A DNA stretch of 33,338 nt. Origin: Sulfurimonas sp. (lineage in GTDB: Bacteria > Campylobacterota > Campylobacteria > Campylobacterales > Sulfurimonadaceae). This document shows positions 8,286 to 16,657 of the stretch, one piece after another. The notes beneath the pieces were generated by a model. That model was not told the origin of the DNA. It saw only the letters and a list, made by a program, of their open reading frames with translations, and made no database searches. Where the stretch lies: assembly GCA_026988315.1 (NCBI GenBank), contig JALSLJ010000103.1, positions 1-33,338 of the forward strand, read 5' to 3'. The translations under genes were made by a program, and so were the position numbers. Within the stretch, counting starts at the first letter, position 1; the number at the start of each line of letters is the position of its first letter.

Positions 8286-9281
8286 CTACTCAAAAATAAT
8301 TAAGGTGTCGGCTGCGAAGTGTGCAGCTCCGAGCAGTGCTGTCTCGGGGTTAAGTGCAATTTTCACATCCATACTAAGAAGCAACTCCTCAAAACGACCT
8401 TTTCTTACAAAACTGTTCATAAAATTTCCATTTTTCATCACTGATAAAATTTTAGGAGCAATACCACCACCAATATAAACTCCCCCTAACGACATACTTT
8501 TCAAAGCAAGATTTCCAGCCTCAGCTCCATAAATCTCTACGAATAGTCTTAGAGCTTCCATACATAATGGGTCGTTATCATCCAAAGCACATCGACTAAC
8601 CATAGCACTTTTATCTTCATCTTCTGAAATCTCCATCATCGACTTTGGTTGTGAGGCAAAGCCACTCTCATGCAAAAACTCATACAGGGCATAAATACCA
8701 GGACCAGATAAAATTCGCTCATAACTCACATGCTTAGGGTATCTCTTTCGCATCCATTGTAAAAGTTCATCTTGTTGCTGTGAGAGTGGTGCAAAATCAC
8801 AATGCCCACCCTCTGAACCCACGGGATAGTAAGTTTTGCCATCATACAACAGCATAGCTTCCCCAAGCCCTGTTCCAGCAGCTATTACGGCACGGTTTCC
8901 ATCCACTTGCTGAGATGTTGGATTGAGATGGAAAAACTCCTCTTCTTTTAAATAGAGCATCCCATATGCGGTAGCTTCCAAATCATTTAACAAACGAATA
9001 GTATCTATCCCTAAGTGCTTAGATAAAGCAGAGGTAGTGATCTCCCATGGCAGATTAGTTGTGCGACAGCATCCATCAATCACAGGACCTGCAATTCCAA
9101 AACAAGCCGCATGAATTTCTGGCATAGATGCCATTTTTTCAAACTCTATAATCACATCAAGAAGAGATATAAACTCAGCACTAACAAACTGATGTTGTGT
9201 GAGTGTTATAAGTTTGTTATCTACTAATTCATAAAGTGCAAGATTAGTTTTTGTTCCACCTATGTCACCTGCAAGAATCAT
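8286..9281 (-). CDS. glk: Glucokinase
   Basis: ATP-dependent glucokinase of the proteobacterial Glk type, converting glucose to glucose 6-phosphate. The N-terminal phosphate-binding motif AGDIGGTKTN starts at residue 4. The catalytic aspartate is D100 in LLNDLEATAYG, and the GTGLGEAML and GSEGGHCDF segments that line the sugar and nucleotide pocket are present. I place the start at the ATG at 9281 rather than the in-frame ATG at 9305 because GGAGGAG lies just upstream at good spacing and the extra eight residues are unlike the family. That start is one base after the stop of the phosphorylase-kinase-like gene, so the two form a coupled operon. The length of 331 residues is normal. Confidence 0.9.
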   Translation of the reverse strand: MILAGDIGGTKTNLALYELVDNKLITLTQHQFVSAEFISLLDVIIEFEKMASMPEIHAACFGIAGPVIDGCCRTTNLPWEITTSALSKHLGIDTIRLLNDLEATAYGMLYLKEEEFFHLNPTSQQVDGNRAVIAAGTGLGEAMLLYDGKTYYPVGSEGGHCDFAPLSQQQDELLQWMRKRYPKHVSYERILSGPGIYALYEFLHESGFASQPKSMMEISEDEDKSAMVSRCALDDNDPLCMEALRLFVEIYGAEAGNLALKSMSLGGVYIGGGIAPKILSVMKNGNFMNSFVRKGRFEELLLSMDVKIALNPETALLGAAHFAADTLIIFE

Positions 9282-9282
9282 C

Positions 9283-12200
9283 TTAATACTCCTCCTGTTC
9301 GACATTTTCTGATCTAAGTAGATAGATAAATGCCTCTATAAATGCTTTATCAACTTCATTTGGAGAGAGCTTGTAGATTGCTTTCCAAGCTTGTCCTCTT
9401 TGTTCATCATAATTTTCAGAGGGATTATACCCTTCCCATGCAATTCTTACAGCATGCCCAATTAAAACATCCATTATTAAATCATTCTCAACACGAAGTT
9501 CAGGACTCTGCCTAAAGAGTCTTCCCATGCTTTGAATTGCTTCAATATTTAACTGACGATAATCTGGCGCACTAATACTCTGCAAGAGGGTATCAACCTT
9601 TAACTCAAAACTTCTTTCCCCTGCTGTTGACTCAAGTGTTAGTTCTGAACCTATACGGTTGTTAAGGCTGTATTTTTCACCAATTATCAACCCCTTACAT
9701 TGCTGGAGTAGATACCATATATCTTTATAAAAGCTCGAAGAGAGATTACCAATCATCCCTATATCTTGTCGCCATTGAGCCCAATCATCAACTTTGTATA
9801 GTTTATTAGTTACAGAGGTTGTTTCTATAGAGTCAAATCGTGGCACTATTGAAGCGTGTAAGTTTTCCTGATTGACTAACTCTATAGCTTCTTGAGAAAA
9901 AGATTTCAATATGGTACGAATATTATCATAAATATCATGTGGAGCTAAGCCTAAAAGCAACTCGTAAGCATCGCCTATCTGTAAGTTTTTTTCTCTTGAA
10001 ATTTGCCCTACTAGCAACTGCACTATATACCAAGTGCGGAGTGTTAAAATATTTTTAAATAATTCAGGTTCTATCCTAATTAAATGTCCAAGATGTAGCA
10101 TCACCTCTTGTGTTAATACCCTCTCAGCATCATTGTTTCCACAAAAATTAGCTATTGTTGAAACAATTGCTTTATTCTCTAAGGGCTTAGAAAAAGTGGC
10201 CTCTTCACTATAAGCACGGCCAACTGCCAAACGCTTTTGTCTGATGACAATATCGAGTAAAATATCTTCAAGACGCTCATCATATTTTCCCATAATATCT
10301 GCAATTCGTCGAACTACCGCCCAATCATGACAAACAGAGGCAGAGCTGTAAAGCTGATCAGCAATAAAAGACAAGCTATAAGTTCCTTTTTGCGTCATTA
10401 TTTCATACTCAGCACTATTTCTATGCCATAGCAAAGCAAGAGCATTCACTTTTACTCTGCGATTAGCATTGTTTACAAGCGTATCAACCAAAGAGCTATC
10501 ATCCTCAGCTTCAAATCTTTGTAGTTCCTCCGTTGTCAAAGGGTGGGTTATCTTTTGCTCCTCTAAAGAGCTACAAGTGCATCCATTTTCAGATTTTAAT
10601 TCCAATTCTTGAGGTACAAAACCGTGCAAATCATCTATCCGTTCAATATCTGCTGTTGTGAGCAAAACCCCAAGTGCTCCATTTACGATCTTTATAGAAT
10701 CACACTCGCCTGATTGTATCTCGTATAGCAACGCAGGTATTACACCATTTTCGCTTTCTAAGAGCATATCTTCACGAACAAGAAAAGGAACGATTGGCTG
10801 GCCTGTCTGATCCCAATAGCTAGAGAGAAACTTTAAAGATGCACGAAAATGTTCGCTAAGCAATTTGTTATCATAACTTACATAAAACCCTTTTGGGTCA
10901 AAATAATATGGAAGAAAAACAATCTCTTCACCTGTCAAAATATGTAAACGCGCAGTTGTGATTGTGCGTGTCACCAGTAATGGTCTGCCACTCAAAGAGA
11001 GTTTTTCATTTTTACCCAAAAGAGTATGTACTTTGGAGAGCTCATAAGCATGCATAATCCTAATGGGACTCACCTCCTTAAGTGTTTCACTCACAATTCC
11101 AAGCTCTTGTAAATGGTATTTTACTTTTTCATTTTCAGCCAATACAGCGACCATTGGGTGGGTAATACGCGTATGCCCTATTCTCTCACGACGGCGCAAA
11201 GGGTCAATATCATTAGGATGTAATATCCCATCAAGTATCATGTCACAGAGCATATAAAGGCTTTGAGCCCAAACTAACGGCAGGTTTTCATTTGCTACTC
11301 GTGTTTGAGTTCCAGGATTGAGCTTTTCAGCCTCAATCAACTCATGTGGAACAACGAAAAGCTCCGGCAACAACTGGATTCCATCTTCTTCAATAAAGAG
11401 AGGCTGCAATTTTTTTTGCCAATGCTCAATATCTTTTGTATCTTCACGCATTAAAGCATCCAGTAGCAAGTAAGTAAAAAACAAAGGCCATTCAGACTCA
11501 ATATCTTCAAATTTACGCAATTCTGATGGTTCATAATGTAGCCTTGAAGCATCCTCGATACTACTCTGGTGCCCATCAAGTAAAAAACGCTTACATCCAT
11601 AGTTTCCGCTAAGTTTTTTAATAATTTTTTCTCTTGTACAAGAAAGCAATTGTTCATTTTCCACTGCATATGCAGGGTAGCCTATGATGCTAAGAAGTGC
11701 TGCATCTGTCTCTTTAGAGTTAGATTCGCGTGGTAATAAGCCATGGAGAGTAAAACGGGAGCGGGACACATCACTTGCAACAACATGGATTACAGCATCT
11801 TGACCCGCTACATTTCCAAACAAGTTTAAGCCATCCATGGCTTCAAGTGCCGCCTTTGCCATACCAACTGAACTACAATTTATCTCTGTAGTTCCATGAT
11901 TTATTTTATTGCCACGCTCCCAAATACCAAAATCAGGAGTGCAATAGGTATGGCTTATATAATGAACAAGGTTTTGAACAAAATTTACCTCATCCATTGT
12001 GTAGATAAGTCGGAGTCCCGAAGCTGTCATCTGAGCAATCATTAAGAGATACAATGAACTCGCATCGAGCTGTAAATGTCCCCACTCATCATCTCCAACC
12101 ACAGCTAAACCAGTGTTAGTGCCATATTTTGCATGAAGTGCATCTATTGGATTTAAACTGTTTTTAAATTTCTCAACTCTGTCAGATTGTCTCATCATTG

Positions 12201-12477
12201 CAATAAGCAAACCTCGCATCAATTTAACAACACTCTGAGAGAGGAGATAGCTACGATGGTGATCTGGAGAGTGCTTTTTATATGCCTGTGCTAATCCCCA
12301 AACACTCAAAATACTATAAACATTATCTCGAACCCAAGCATCCGTATAATCACCATGAGCATTTACAGCGGTACTTGCAGGTAACAATCCTGTAACAGGG
12401 TCTTGACGAGATAAAATAATCTTATTCACAGAGAGAAAATGCTTTTCAAGAGAAGAGTTGATTGCAGTTGCATTCAT
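9283..12477 (-). CDS. Phosphorylase kinase alpha/beta-like protein (GH15-like)
   Basis: A 1064-residue cytoplasmic protein with no signal peptide. From memory of the animal regulatory subunits of phosphorylase kinase, it is similar along most of its length: AWVRDNVYSIL (47-57), QSVVKLMRGLL (81-91), DEWGHLQLDASSLYLL (130-145), DFGIWERG (182-189), SSVGMAKAALEAMD (202-215), then YGCKRFLLDG and ESEWPLFFTY. This part is a glucoamylase-like (GH15) alpha/alpha-barrel to about residue 430; the rest matches the PHK-type C-terminal region. E187 in WERG sits where GH15 enzymes have their general acid; I could not place the catalytic base. Bacterial relatives are usually named GH15 family protein, and their activity is not established. 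No protein kinase catalytic subunit is nearby, and there is no C-terminal CaaX box. Glucokinase follows one base downstream, pointing to glucan or glucose metabolism. AAAGG lies 9 bases before the ATG. Confidence 0.82.
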   Translation of the reverse strand: MNATAINSSLEKHFLSVNKIILSRQDPVTGLLPASTAVNAHGDYTDAWVRDNVYSILSVWGLAQAYKKHSPDHHRSYLLSQSVVKLMRGLLIAMMRQSDRVEKFKNSLNPIDALHAKYGTNTGLAVVGDDEWGHLQLDASSLYLLMIAQMTASGLRLIYTMDEVNFVQNLVHYISHTYCTPDFGIWERGNKINHGTTEINCSSVGMAKAALEAMDGLNLFGNVAGQDAVIHVVASDVSRSRFTLHGLLPRESNSKETDAALLSIIGYPAYAVENEQLLSCTREKIIKKLSGNYGCKRFLLDGHQSSIEDASRLHYEPSELRKFEDIESEWPLFFTYLLLDALMREDTKDIEHWQKKLQPLFIEEDGIQLLPELFVVPHELIEAEKLNPGTQTRVANENLPLVWAQSLYMLCDMILDGILHPNDIDPLRRRERIGHTRITHPMVAVLAENEKVKYHLQELGIVSETLKEVSPIRIMHAYELSKVHTLLGKNEKLSLSGRPLLVTRTITTARLHILTGEEIVFLPYYFDPKGFYVSYDNKLLSEHFRASLKFLSSYWDQTGQPIVPFLVREDMLLESENGVIPALLYEIQSGECDSIKIVNGALGVLLTTADIERIDDLHGFVPQELELKSENGCTCSSLEEQKITHPLTTEELQRFEAEDDSSLVDTLVNNANRRVKVNALALLWHRNSAEYEIMTQKGTYSLSFIADQLYSSASVCHDWAVVRRIADIMGKYDERLEDILLDIVIRQKRLAVGRAYSEEATFSKPLENKAIVSTIANFCGNNDAERVLTQEVMLHLGHLIRIEPELFKNILTLRTWYIVQLLVGQISREKNLQIGDAYELLLGLAPHDIYDNIRTILKSFSQEAIELVNQENLHASIVPRFDSIETTSVTNKLYKVDDWAQWRQDIGMIGNLSSSFYKDIWYLLQQCKGLIIGEKYSLNNRIGSELTLESTAGERSFELKVDTLLQSISAPDYRQLNIEAIQSMGRLFRQSPELRVENDLIMDVLIGHAVRIAWEGYNPSENYDEQRGQAWKAIYKLSPNEVDKAFIEAFIYLLRSENVEQEEY

Positions 12478-12522
12478 ATAGATTTGCCTTTAACAATTAT
12501 TTTAAAATAAAATGTAAAAATT

Positions 12523-12551
12523 ATTATATATTTAAAATGGATTGTACCAAA
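12523..12551 (-). promoter_or_regulatory. Putative promoter of the PHK-like/glk operon
   Basis: On the minus strand a perfect TATAAT (12528-12523) is preceded, at 17 bases, by TTTGGT (12551-12546), a weak -35. It lies about 45 bases before the ATG at 12477 and after the tRNA gene. Confidence 0.4.
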
Positions 12552-12587
12552 ATTATTATTTAAAACTGTATTTCTTAAGAAAGCAAA

Positions 12588-12675
12588 TGGTGGACAGCTA
12601 GGGATTCGAACCCTAGATAGGTTGCCCTATACCCGCGTTCCAGGCGAGCGCCTTCGACCACTCGGCCAGCTGTCC
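12588..12675 (-). tRNA. tRNA-Ser (anticodon GGA)
   Basis: On the minus strand a complete class II tRNA is readable: acceptor stem GGACAGC (12675-12669) pairing with GCTGTCC (12598-12592), D-arm with GGCCGAGTGG, anticodon stem CTCGC/GCGGG around loop CTGGAAC with anticodon GGA, a long variable arm (ATAGG-GCAA-CCTAT) as required for serine, and T-arm with GGTTCGAATCC. The encoded 3' end is ACCA, so CCA is templated and the discriminator base is A rather than the G typical of bacterial tRNA-Ser. It sits between cobC and the PHK-like gene on the same strand. Confidence 0.95.
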
Positions 12676-12715
12676 TTTTGTAGAATTCGAATTTTATCTA
12701 TACTCGGCTTAATTT

Positions 12716-13306
12716 TTAGCATGGTTCAATCAATTTTACATCACTAAAACTATTTGCTTTGGTATCATATACTATATATGAAGAATAAGGTATAGTGATA
12801 CTAAAAGCCTCTTCTAGTGTTATTTCGTTAATTATATATATTAAAATCCTTATAACGCCTGCATGTGTTACTACTAAAATATTTTCTTTTTGTAATGATG
12901 GTAAAAACTCTAAGAAAAACTCCCTTACTCTTTGAATATACTGCTCATATGGCTCTCCATCTAAAGCATTTATCCACTGAATGAAATTTTCATAACTTAT
13001 CTCATTTTGAGCAATAATTTCATCAAAGGTAAGCCCCTCATGTTTTCCCCACGATTTTTCCCTTAATTTATCTGTATAAACTGCATTTTTTTCTTGAGTA
13101 AATCCACATAAAGTATCTTTAGTACGCTTTAAGTCTGAACAAAAAACTCCATCGAAAGTATGCTTACTAAAATACTTTGCTAACTCTTTTGCCTGCTTGA
13201 AACCTGTTTTAGACAGCCCAATATCTATGTGCCCATTATAACATCTATGATAAGCCTCACTTACCTCAGTATGGCGAATAAGGGTTATTTTCACACATAG
13301 ATCCAT
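12716..13306 (-). CDS. cobC: Histidine phosphatase, probable alpha-ribazole phosphatase CobC
   Basis: Phosphoglycerate-mutase-like histidine phosphatase. The RHTE motif (R11, H12 as the phosphorylated histidine), SDLKRTKDT with the second arginine, and VVTHAG with H148 complete the phosphate pocket. The position directly behind cobU-cobS makes alpha-ribazole 5'-phosphate phosphatase (nucleotide loop assembly of cobalamin) the likely role; sequence alone would only give the superfamily. The coding frame overlaps the cobS stop. Two starts are possible: the ATG at 13306 used here, or a GTG at 13294 that forms a GTGA overlap with the cobS stop, has TGGA seven bases upstream and gives the more typical N-terminus VKITLIRHTE. 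I lean slightly to the GTG, but cannot decide. Confidence 0.8.
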   Translation of the reverse strand: MDLCVKITLIRHTEVSEAYHRCYNGHIDIGLSKTGFKQAKELAKYFSKHTFDGVFCSDLKRTKDTLCGFTQEKNAVYTDKLREKSWGKHEGLTFDEIIAQNEISYENFIQWINALDGEPYEQYIQRVREFFLEFLPSLQKENILVVTHAGVIRILIYIINEITLEEAFSITIPYSSYIVYDTKANSFSDVKLIEPC

Positions 13307-14031
13307 ACTAAAATAATATTTAGCAAAATCAGCTCTGTTACTTCAATGCTAAAGCCATAAATATCGCCAGTAAACCCACCATACCTTTTTATGAAAAATG
13401 TTTTTATGGCTAACATAGCTAATAAAGAACTCACAAGCAAAATAAGTGACTTGAAAAAACCTGTAACTATCAAACAAATAGCTACAACATAAACAAATGA
13501 AACTGCAACCTGAAAGCCTTTTAGCTCCTCTTTTGCTAAAGTACTCATCCCATTTGGAGATACATAAGGATAATAATATATTGCCAAAACAGCGTTAAAT
13601 CGCCCAAACATTAAAACTAAAGGAAGAAGATAAAAAGCATTATACACCACCAAAGTAGATGCTTTTAAGATTAAAAAACTTACACTAAATATCATCCCCA
13701 TCCCGCCAGTATGTGGGTCTTTCATAACCTCTAGTGCTTTTTCTTTTTTCACATATAAACCATCTATAGTATCGCTAAAACCATCAAGGTGAAGTGCTCC
13801 TGTTAGCAAAACCCACAGAACAAATATAATAACTCCAAGGTGAGTAGATGCAAAGTAGGGATCAAGCGCTGTATGCACCCCATACAAGATAACCCCAAGC
13901 AAAAAACCAACTAGAGGGTAAAACATAACTGCGTAACCATTAATACCATTGTAAAAATTATGAACTTTGAAAAAAGGGATAGTTGTAAGCATTGAAACAG
14001 CTAAGGCAAAACCTTTCAATATATTTTTCAT
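13291..14031 (-). CDS. cobS: Adenosylcobinamide-GDP ribazoletransferase (cobalamin synthase)
   Basis: Integral membrane enzyme that joins adenosylcobinamide-GDP and alpha-ribazole (or its phosphate) to give adenosylcobalamin (phosphate). The family signature LHLDGFSDTIDGLY with aspartates D83, D87 and D90 is present, along with the Mg/GTP-region segment KDPHTGGMGMIF and the C-terminal GGFTGDIYG. Several hydrophobic helices fill the rest. The length of 246 residues is usual. It shares one base with cobU (stop-start TAATG) and overlaps cobC, making a tightly coupled three-gene unit. No CobT (which supplies the activated lower ligand) is encoded in the window. Confidence 0.92.
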   Translation of the reverse strand: MKNILKGFALAVSMLTTIPFFKVHNFYNGINGYAVMFYPLVGFLLGVILYGVHTALDPYFASTHLGVIIFVLWVLLTGALHLDGFSDTIDGLYVKKEKALEVMKDPHTGGMGMIFSVSFLILKASTLVVYNAFYLLPLVLMFGRFNAVLAIYYYPYVSPNGMSTLAKEELKGFQVAVSFVYVVAICLIVTGFFKSLILLVSSLLAMLAIKTFFIKRYGGFTGDIYGFSIEVTELILLNIILVWIYV

Positions 14032-14525
14032 TATTTAATCTTTGTTGCGATTCCAGCGATGCAATGATATACCTCATCACATCCACTTGCAATAAGCTGA
14101 GAGAGCTTGCCACTTATATCTATAAATTCTCGTGCAAGTTTATTCTCAGGAATAATCCCACATCCAACATCATTGAAAACAAATACCACATCTTGCTTGA
14201 GCTTTAAAATTTTATCTATCTCCTCTTGCATATCCTCAAAACTGTTTTTATGATAAAGCATATTGTTTATCCACATACTTACACACTCAATTAAAACACA
14301 ATTTTGTGAATTTGAAACTTTCTCATAAAGGCTTATCGGCTCCTCTATCGTTATAAAATCATCGCTTCTTTGTTTTTTATGCAGATCTACTCTTTTTGTC
14401 ATCTCATCATCAAAAAACTCTGTTGTTGCTATGTAAAGAGGCTTCTGTAATGAATGTTTTAGTATATAGTTTTGGGCATTAACAGACTTTCCACTCTTAA
14501 TGCCACCAATAAAAAGAGTTTTCAT
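14031..14525 (-). CDS. cobU: Adenosylcobinamide kinase / guanylyltransferase
   Basis: Bifunctional cytoplasmic enzyme that phosphorylates adenosylcobinamide and then transfers GMP to it. The N-terminal P-loop GGIKSGKS (7-14) and H49 in DLHKKQR, matching the guanylylated histidine of CobU, are visible, as is the FVFNDVGCGIIPEN segment of the family. The start is set at the ATG at 14525: AAGGG at 14531-14535 lies five bases upstream, while the earlier in-frame GTG at 14531 overlaps that site. It is the first gene of cobU-cobS-cobC; a TATAAT lies at 14552-14557. The intergenic space is too short for a cobalamin riboswitch. Confidence 0.92.
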   Translation of the reverse strand: MKTLFIGGIKSGKSVNAQNYILKHSLQKPLYIATTEFFDDEMTKRVDLHKKQRSDDFITIEEPISLYEKVSNSQNCVLIECVSMWINNMLYHKNSFEDMQEEIDKILKLKQDVVFVFNDVGCGIIPENKLAREFIDISGKLSQLIASGCDEVYHCIAGIATKIK

Positions 14526-14551
14526 ATACACCCTTAGATATAATTTAACTG

Positions 14552-14557
14552 ATTATA
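14552..14557 (-). promoter_or_regulatory. Putative -10 box for cobU-cobS-cobC
   Basis: Minus-strand TATAAT, 26 bases before the cobU ATG and upstream of its AAGGG ribosome site, in a 99-base divergent spacer (14526-14624). No -35 consensus is seen. Confidence 0.45.
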
Positions 14558-14601
14558 TCAAAAATTCAGCTTTACTTTTATCCAATAAGGATAAAATTCA
14601 T

Positions 14602-14607
14602 TATAAT
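14602..14607 (+). promoter_or_regulatory. Putative -10 box for the DUF1538 gene
   Basis: Plus-strand TATAAT, 17 bases before the ATG at 14625. The AAGG at 14614-14617 would lie at the very start of the transcript, giving a leader of only about 11 bases. It may instead belong to a different start point. Confidence 0.4.
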
Positions 14608-14624
14608 TAATATAAGGTATATAT

Positions 14625-16550
14625 ATGTTAAACTTTACATCATTCTTGAAGCTCCTAAGAGAGTCATTTCGAGATCTTTTGCCAATTGTTCTTGTGATAA
14701 TGTTTTTCCAACTCGCTATCATTCAGACAGTTCCTGAGAATTGGTTAAGCACTACAATCGGTCTAGCTATTGTAGGTGTTGGTCTCGCTGTATTTCTTTT
14801 AGGTCTTGAAGTTGGTATCTTTCCTGTTGGAGAGGGTCTTGCCAGTGATTTCGCCCACAAGGGCTCAACCTTTTGGATAGTGATATTTGCCTTTATGATT
14901 GGTTTTGGTACTACGGTAGCAGAACCCGCCCTTATCGTTATAGCTGATAAAGCAGCTGGGATAAGTGCAGGTAGAATTGATGCCACAGTACTTAGAATGG
15001 TTGTTGCTTTCTCTGTTGGTTTTGCCATAGTTTTAGGTGTTTGGAGAATAATTAAAGGCCATCCAATCCACTACTACATAATCACTGGCTACATTATGGT
15101 TGTTGCTGCTACTGCTTTTGCACCTAAAGAGATAGTTGGTCTTGCCTATGACTTGGGTGGAGTAACAACTTCAACTGTAACAGTTCCTCTTGTAGCTGCT
15201 CTTGGTATTGGTTTAGCATCAACTATTAAAGGTCGCAATCCTGTTTTAGATGGCTTTGGACTTATCGCTTTTGCATCCCTCACGCCTATGATATTTGTTC
15301 AATTTTACGGAATCTTTGTATATCAATTCATAGACGCATCTCAAATTGTTGTCCCCGCTCTTGTTGACAACGCCGAAGCAGTTGCAGTAGCTAATTTTGA
15401 CCTCTTGGGTATTCTAAAAGGTCTTGCAAATGTTGTCATAGATGTCGTGCCTATTTTAGCTGTTATCCTATTTTTTCAATATATAATACTTAAAAAACCT
15501 ATACAAAATCTTAAGGAGGTTATGATTGGTTTTGGGCTTGTAATTCTTGGTCTTGATGCTTTTATAGTTGGCTTAGAGATGGGGCTTTTCTCTGTTGGTG
15601 AGACCATGGCATTTGAATTGACTCAGTACGACAATAACTTTATTATTTATTCTTTTGGATTTTTGATAGGCTTCTCAACCACTATGGCTGAGCCTTCTTT
15701 AACAGCAATAGCTAGAAAAGCTAAAGAGATTAGTGATGGCAAAATAAACGATTTTGTTCTTAGACTTTTTGTTGCTCTTGGTGTTGCCATTGGTATCTCT
15801 CTTGGTTCTTACCGTATAGTTGTTGGAGGAGAGATTGTTTACTACATCATCGCTGGATATATGTTTGTTATAGTCTTGACATTTATCGCCCCAAAATATA
15901 TCATCCCCATCGCTTATGACAGTGGAGGAGTTACCACTTCAACTGTAACAGTTCCCTTAGTTGCGGCACTTGGTTTAGGACTTGCTACAAATATAGAGGG
16001 GAGAGATCCCCTTATAGATGGTTTTGGTCTTATCGCTTTTGCATCTTTGTTCCCTATGCTAACAGTGATGATATATGGAGTGATAACCGAAAAGATGGGC
16101 ATCAAAGGGCAACATGAACTTGAGGAGATCCACCTTGATGAACTTCGCCACGCTATGGAAGATGCCAACAATATGAACCTCTCTACTGTTCATGTACATG
16201 GAACAGAAAAAAGGCACTCTTATCAAATGGCATTTTCAGCGGTGCATATCATTGTGCCACAAGAGAGAAAAGATAAAGCTCTTTTAGCTGCTAAAGAGTC
16301 TGGAGCAACAGGCGTTACAATTATGGAAGCGCACGGTATGGGTCTCAGTGAGATGGATAACTTCTACAACAGACTTGAGAGTCAAGCAACGGATGCAAAC
16401 CTGATGCTTATTGTTCCAACAAAACAGGTGGATGATATTATATACAATGTGATGCATAAACTCGACATTGTCGGCGATGGGGATGGTATCGCTTACTCCT
16501 ATCCAATTTCGCATCTCAAAGGCTTGACTATGAAAAGTTGTGATATTTAA
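14625..16550 (+). CDS. Duplicated DUF1538 membrane protein with PII-like C-terminus
   Basis: Large inner-membrane protein made of two homologous DUF1538 halves and a soluble tail. [11 protein letters not shown] (93-103) recurs as [11 protein letters not shown] (349-359); [17 protein letters not shown] occurs unchanged at 178-194 and 434-450; [11 protein letters not shown] occurs unchanged at 209-219 and 465-475. Each half is rich in hydrophobic helices, which suggests a two-fold pseudo-symmetric transporter. Residues from about 535 to 641 resemble a PII-like regulatory fold ([21 protein letters not shown], then [12 protein letters not shown]). As I recall, a two-gene DUF1538 pair (UmpAB) from a halophile was reported as a Na+/H+ antiporter; here both halves are in one chain. 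Ion specificity cannot be read from the sequence. It is divergent from cobU and not in an operon. Confidence 0.8.
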   Translation: MLNFTSFLKLLRESFRDLLPIVLVIMFFQLAIIQTVPENWLSTTIGLAIVGVGLAVFLLGLEVGIFPVGEGLASDFAHKGSTFWIVIFAFMIGFGTTVAEPALIVIADKAAGISAGRIDATVLRMVVAFSVGFAIVLGVWRIIKGHPIHYYIITGYIMVVAATAFAPKEIVGLAYDLGGVTTSTVTVPLVAALGIGLASTIKGRNPVLDGFGLIAFASLTPMIFVQFYGIFVYQFIDASQIVVPALVDNAEAVAVANFDLLGILKGLANVVIDVVPILAVILFFQYIILKKPIQNLKEVMIGFGLVILGLDAFIVGLEMGLFSVGETMAFELTQYDNNFIIYSFGFLIGFSTTMAEPSLTAIARKAKEISDGKINDFVLRLFVALGVAIGISLGSYRIVVGGEIVYYIIAGYMFVIVLTFIAPKYIIPIAYDSGGVTTSTVTVPLVAALGLGLATNIEGRDPLIDGFGLIAFASLFPMLTVMIYGVITEKMGIKGQHELEEIHLDELRHAMEDANNMNLSTVHVHGTEKRHSYQMAFSAVHIIVPQERKDKALLAAKESGATGVTIMEAHGMGLSEMDNFYNRLESQATDANLMLIVPTKQVDDIIYNVMHKLDIVGDGDGIAYSYPISHLKGLTMKSCDI

Positions 16551-16657
16551 TCATCACTTTTCTTGCCATTTTACGCCCAATTTTTCTTATCAAACAATAA
16601 ACTTTGCTTTTTTTATAATTATTTATAGTATTATTCTAAGACTATTGAAGGAATACT

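Noticed and set aside
14723-15028. Antisense open frame of 101 codons inside the DUF1538 gene, and a similar 85-codon one at 15914-16171.
   Set aside because: Both are shadows of the alanine/valine/glycine-rich coding sequence; they lie in the duplicated halves and resemble no known protein.
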